Of a stretch of DNA of 6,963 bases, positions 5,601 through 6,963 are shown one piece after another. The DNA is from Nitrospinota bacterium (GTDB lineage: Bacteria; Nitrospinota; Nitrospinia; UBA9942), in NCBI GenBank assembly GCA_016200365.1, contig JACQEW010000035.1, positions 1 through 6,963 on the forward strand. The letters run 5' to 3'. Each line of letters starts with the position of its first letter. Within the stretch, counting starts at the first letter, position 1. The position numbers and the translations under genes are program-made. The notes under the pieces were generated by a model that was not told the origin of the DNA, made no database searches, and was given only the letters and a program-made list of their open reading frames with translations.

Positions 5601-6583
5601 AAAACTGTATCAAAGAAAATACATGTCTATGCGGAGATAACAGATATAAGGTTATTCGGAAAGGTGTTAAATATTTACTAAAAAAGGGAAAACCGCCGGC
5701 AAAAATTATTAAATGTGTGCATTGTGATTTGGCGAGGACATTTCCATCTCCTGCCCCATCCGAATTTTATAATGAATCGGATAAAGGGTATCTCTACATG
5801 CTCGAGAACGAAGACTTATGGCGCAGATTTGCCGGAAATATTCTATCTGAAATCTCAGGATATAAACCGTCAGGAGAACTATTGGATGTTGGCTGCGGCA
5901 TAGGGATACTTGCGGATGAGGCAAATAAAAAAGGGTATCAGGCTTCGGGGCTTGAGATTAATCCTGATGCTGCATCAGTGGGAAGGGAGAGATATAAGGT
6001 TTCTTTGTTTAATCTTTCTATCAGTCAAATGTCTGCTTCAGACAAGAGATGGGATGTGGTGATTCTAAATCATGTCCTTGAGCATTTGTTGCAGCCAGTT
6101 CAGTTTCTTTCCGACTGTCGAAGGCTTCTGAAAGAAGATGGTATTTTGTATATCGGGGTTCCTTCCTATAAAAGTTGGACAGCCATAGTTGAAGGGAAAG
6201 ACTGGCCACATTTTTTTGTTGATCAGCATATCTGGCAGTGGACGCATAAAACAATCTGTGAGGTTGTTAATATGGCAGGACTATCCATTGTTAATATCCA
6301 TTCTAAAAGGAATAATCACTATCATTTTGGCGGGGCTCGTGGAAAAATTAAAAGGCCGCTCTATAGATTTTTTGAAATAATTGGAAAGGGCGACCAGATT
6401 ATATTGATAGCCAAGAATTTCAATAAGGGGATTACTTCGCCTGAGCCTGACCTGAGCGATAAAACAAGATTGCTTCGCTGCGTTAGCAATGACACACAAA
6501 GCAGAGGTGTCATTGCGAGGGGCGAAGCCCCGAAGCAATCTAATGTTGATAATATAATGAATTTAGTTAGCGTTTTATTATGA
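5597..6583 (+). CDS. Zinc-ribbon class I SAM-dependent methyltransferase
   Basis: A methyltransferase of 328 residues with an N-terminal metal site (Cys10 and Cys12, Cys40 and Cys43) like those of sugar C-methyltransferases and related enzymes. The SAM domain shows LLDVGCGIG (95-103), Glu120 in GLEINP, HVLEHL (159-164) and LLKEDGILYIGVPS (177-190). His- and Trp-rich DWPHFFVDQHIWQW (202-215) is typical of this subgroup. AAAGG (5586-5590) lies 6 bases before the ATG, which overlaps the glycosyltransferase stop. Family-like sequence ends near residue 275 (QIILIAKN). The last 50 or so residues, including RLLRCVSND and IARGEAPKQS, are translated from a dispersed palindromic repeat at 6467-6541 plus AT-rich DNA. 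The tail is therefore probably an acquired extension and not part of the enzyme fold. The substrate is likely a sugar nucleotide or glycan, by context only. Confidence 0.88.
   Translation: MKNCIKENTCLCGDNRYKVIRKGVKYLLKKGKPPAKIIKCVHCDLARTFPSPAPSEFYNESDKGYLYMLENEDLWRRFAGNILSEISGYKPSGELLDVGCGIGILADEANKKGYQASGLEINPDAASVGRERYKVSLFNLSISQMSASDKRWDVVILNHVLEHLLQPVQFLSDCRRLLKEDGILYIGVPSYKSWTAIVEGKDWPHFFVDQHIWQWTHKTICEVVNMAGLSIVNIHSKRNNHYHFGGARGKIKRPLYRFFEIIGKGDQIILIAKNFNKGITSPEPDLSDKTRLLRCVSNDTQSRGVIARGEAPKQSNVDNIMNLVSVLL
6467..6541. repeat. Palindromic repeat (AGATTGCTTCG type) inside a coding region
   Basis: The outer arms AGATTGCTTCG (6467-6477) and CGAAGCAATCT (6531-6541) are perfect 11-base inverted repeats. 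Inside them GCAATGACAC (6486-6495) and GTGTCATTGC (6507-6516) form a perfect 10-base stem with an 11-base loop, and GGGGC-GAA-GCCCC (6519-6531) forms a third hairpin. This composition (TTGCTTCG, CAATGACA, GTCATTGCGAG) matches a dispersed repeat I remember from many environmental bacterial genomes, often mis-called as small proteins ending in AKQS. Here it lies in frame within the methyltransferase 3' end. It has no stop in that frame, so it lengthens the protein. Confidence 0.85.
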
Positions 6584-6617
6584 CCGAATGTTGAATACTA
6601 CAAAAGGAGGAAGACTT

Positions 6618-6830
6618 ATGTGTGACAAGGATTGTATAGATTTTGGAAAGAAATATCTAAAGGAGGAAGATATCAGGGGCAAGGAAGTTATAGAAGTGGG
6701 TTCTATAGATATAAATGGCTCTTTGAGATATGCGATAGAAATATTTAAACCTGCCAAATACATAGGGGTTGACATACAGAAAGGTCATGGAGTTGACCAG
6801 ATTTGCGATGCCCAAGAATTAATACCTTAA
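6618..6830 (+). pseudogene. Class I SAM methyltransferase, 3'-truncated
   Basis: Only 70 codons are present, with a textbook start: AAAGGAGG (6603-6610) and 7 bases to ATG. VIEVGSIDINGSLR (24-37) is motif I, YIGVDIQKGHGVD (48-60) gives the ribose-binding region, and CDAQEL (63-68) is the beginning of the acidic motif that contacts the adenine ring. The frame then stops at TAA 6828-6830, where members of the family continue for well over 100 residues with the catalytic part. No continuing similarity appears in the following 130 bases. The break lies just before a new promoter and start site, which fits insertion of a mobile element. An upstream ATG at 6588 lacks a ribosome site. The product cannot be an active methyltransferase. 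Confidence 0.75.
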
Positions 6831-6858
6831 TCTTGCATAAGAAAAAGGAAAAAAGTAG

Positions 6859-6887
6859 TTAAACCATTTGGATTACACTGGTATAAT
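6859..6887 (+). promoter_or_regulatory. Extended -10 promoter for the right-edge gene
   Basis: TGGTATAAT (6879-6887) is a perfect extended -10 element. TTAAAC (6859-6864) lies 17 bases upstream of TATAAT as a weak -35. The transcript would start near 6894, about 38 bases before the ATG at 6932. It would exclude the left arm of the surrounding inverted repeat. Confidence 0.5.
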
Positions 6888-6937
6888 TAAGTTTTCAAGC
6901 CAAAACATTATTATAACAGGAGGTAACCCAAATGGTT
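6862..6937. repeat. Inverted repeat covering the start of the right-edge gene
   Basis: AACCATTTGGATTAC (6862-6876) pairs with GTAACCCAAATGGTT (6923-6937) at 14 of 15 positions, around a 46-base loop. The right arm contains the last base of the AGGAGG ribosome site and the ATG. The left arm lies upstream of the predicted transcript start. In read-through RNA the arms can pair and hide the start; in RNA from the local promoter the left arm is absent. Confidence 0.7.
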
Positions 6938-6963
6938 AAAACAGGGAATAATAATAACTTTAA
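6932..6963 (+). CDS. Start of an unidentified gene, possibly a transposase
   Basis: AGGAGG (6918-6923) lies 8 bases before an ATG at 6932, which opens the frame MVKTGNNNNF to the window edge. Ten residues are too few to assign a family. The context suggests the left end of an insertion sequence: an interrupted gene immediately upstream, a private promoter, and an inverted repeat over the start site like those that protect IS10-type transposase genes from read-through. No terminal inverted repeat or target duplication can be shown because the right end is outside the window. Confidence 0.5.
   Translation, partial: MVKTGNNNNF

Noticed and set aside
6281..6538. Minus-strand 85-codon frame with AKQS-type peptide
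   Set aside because: Its recognisable part is the reverse reading of the palindromic repeat at 6467-6541, a common source of false small proteins.
6467..6541. Palindrome as a transcription terminator
   Set aside because: The stem is strong but no T-run follows on either strand, and translation runs through it.

Overview
The window holds part of a surface-polysaccharide (exopolysaccharide, capsule or O-antigen type) locus from a Gram-negative, AT-rich environmental bacterium. A Gram-negative host is suggested by the Wza-type outer-membrane export lipoprotein at the left edge. Several intergenic repeats look like families I remember from Nitrospirota and deltaproteobacterial genomes, but that placement is weak and no gene here fixes the taxon.

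Layout. Positions 1-278 (minus strand) encode the N-terminus of a polysaccharide export lipoprotein that runs off the left edge. A 324-base divergent region (279-602) carries its promoter and a long inverted and tandem repeat structure. The plus strand then reads: Wzx-like flippase (603-2036), SAM methyltransferase (2026-2784, overlapping the flippase), and a decayed FkbM methyltransferase fragment (about 2765-3106). Next come about 880 bases of gene remnants, including a TPR fragment with an in-frame stop, and a repeat (3107-3984). A tightly coupled trio follows: small methyltransferase (3985-4530), GT4 glycosyltransferase (4527-5600) and zinc-ribbon methyltransferase (5597-6583), joined by two ATGA overlaps. 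Last are a methyltransferase cut short after 70 codons (6618-6830) and the start of a new gene (6932 to the edge). That gene has its own promoter and a hairpin that could cover its start, which resembles the left end of an insertion sequence.

How the genes fit together. The glycosyltransferase would add a sugar to a lipid-linked glycan on the cytoplasmic face. The methyltransferases would probably decorate sugars or build modified sugar nucleotides, the flippase would move the lipid-linked unit across the inner membrane, and the Wza-type protein would form the outer-membrane exit. Methyltransferases are unusually dense: three intact, one truncated and one FkbM relic, against a single glycosyltransferase.

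The most notable points are structural. They are a palindromic repeat read as the C-terminus of a methyltransferase, a start-covering hairpin at the right edge, repeats at several gene junctions, and a base-composition step between the export gene (about 50% GC) and parts of the glycan genes (about 20-35% in samples). I found no tRNA, rRNA or CRISPR array, and nothing that amounts to a clearly new biological system.
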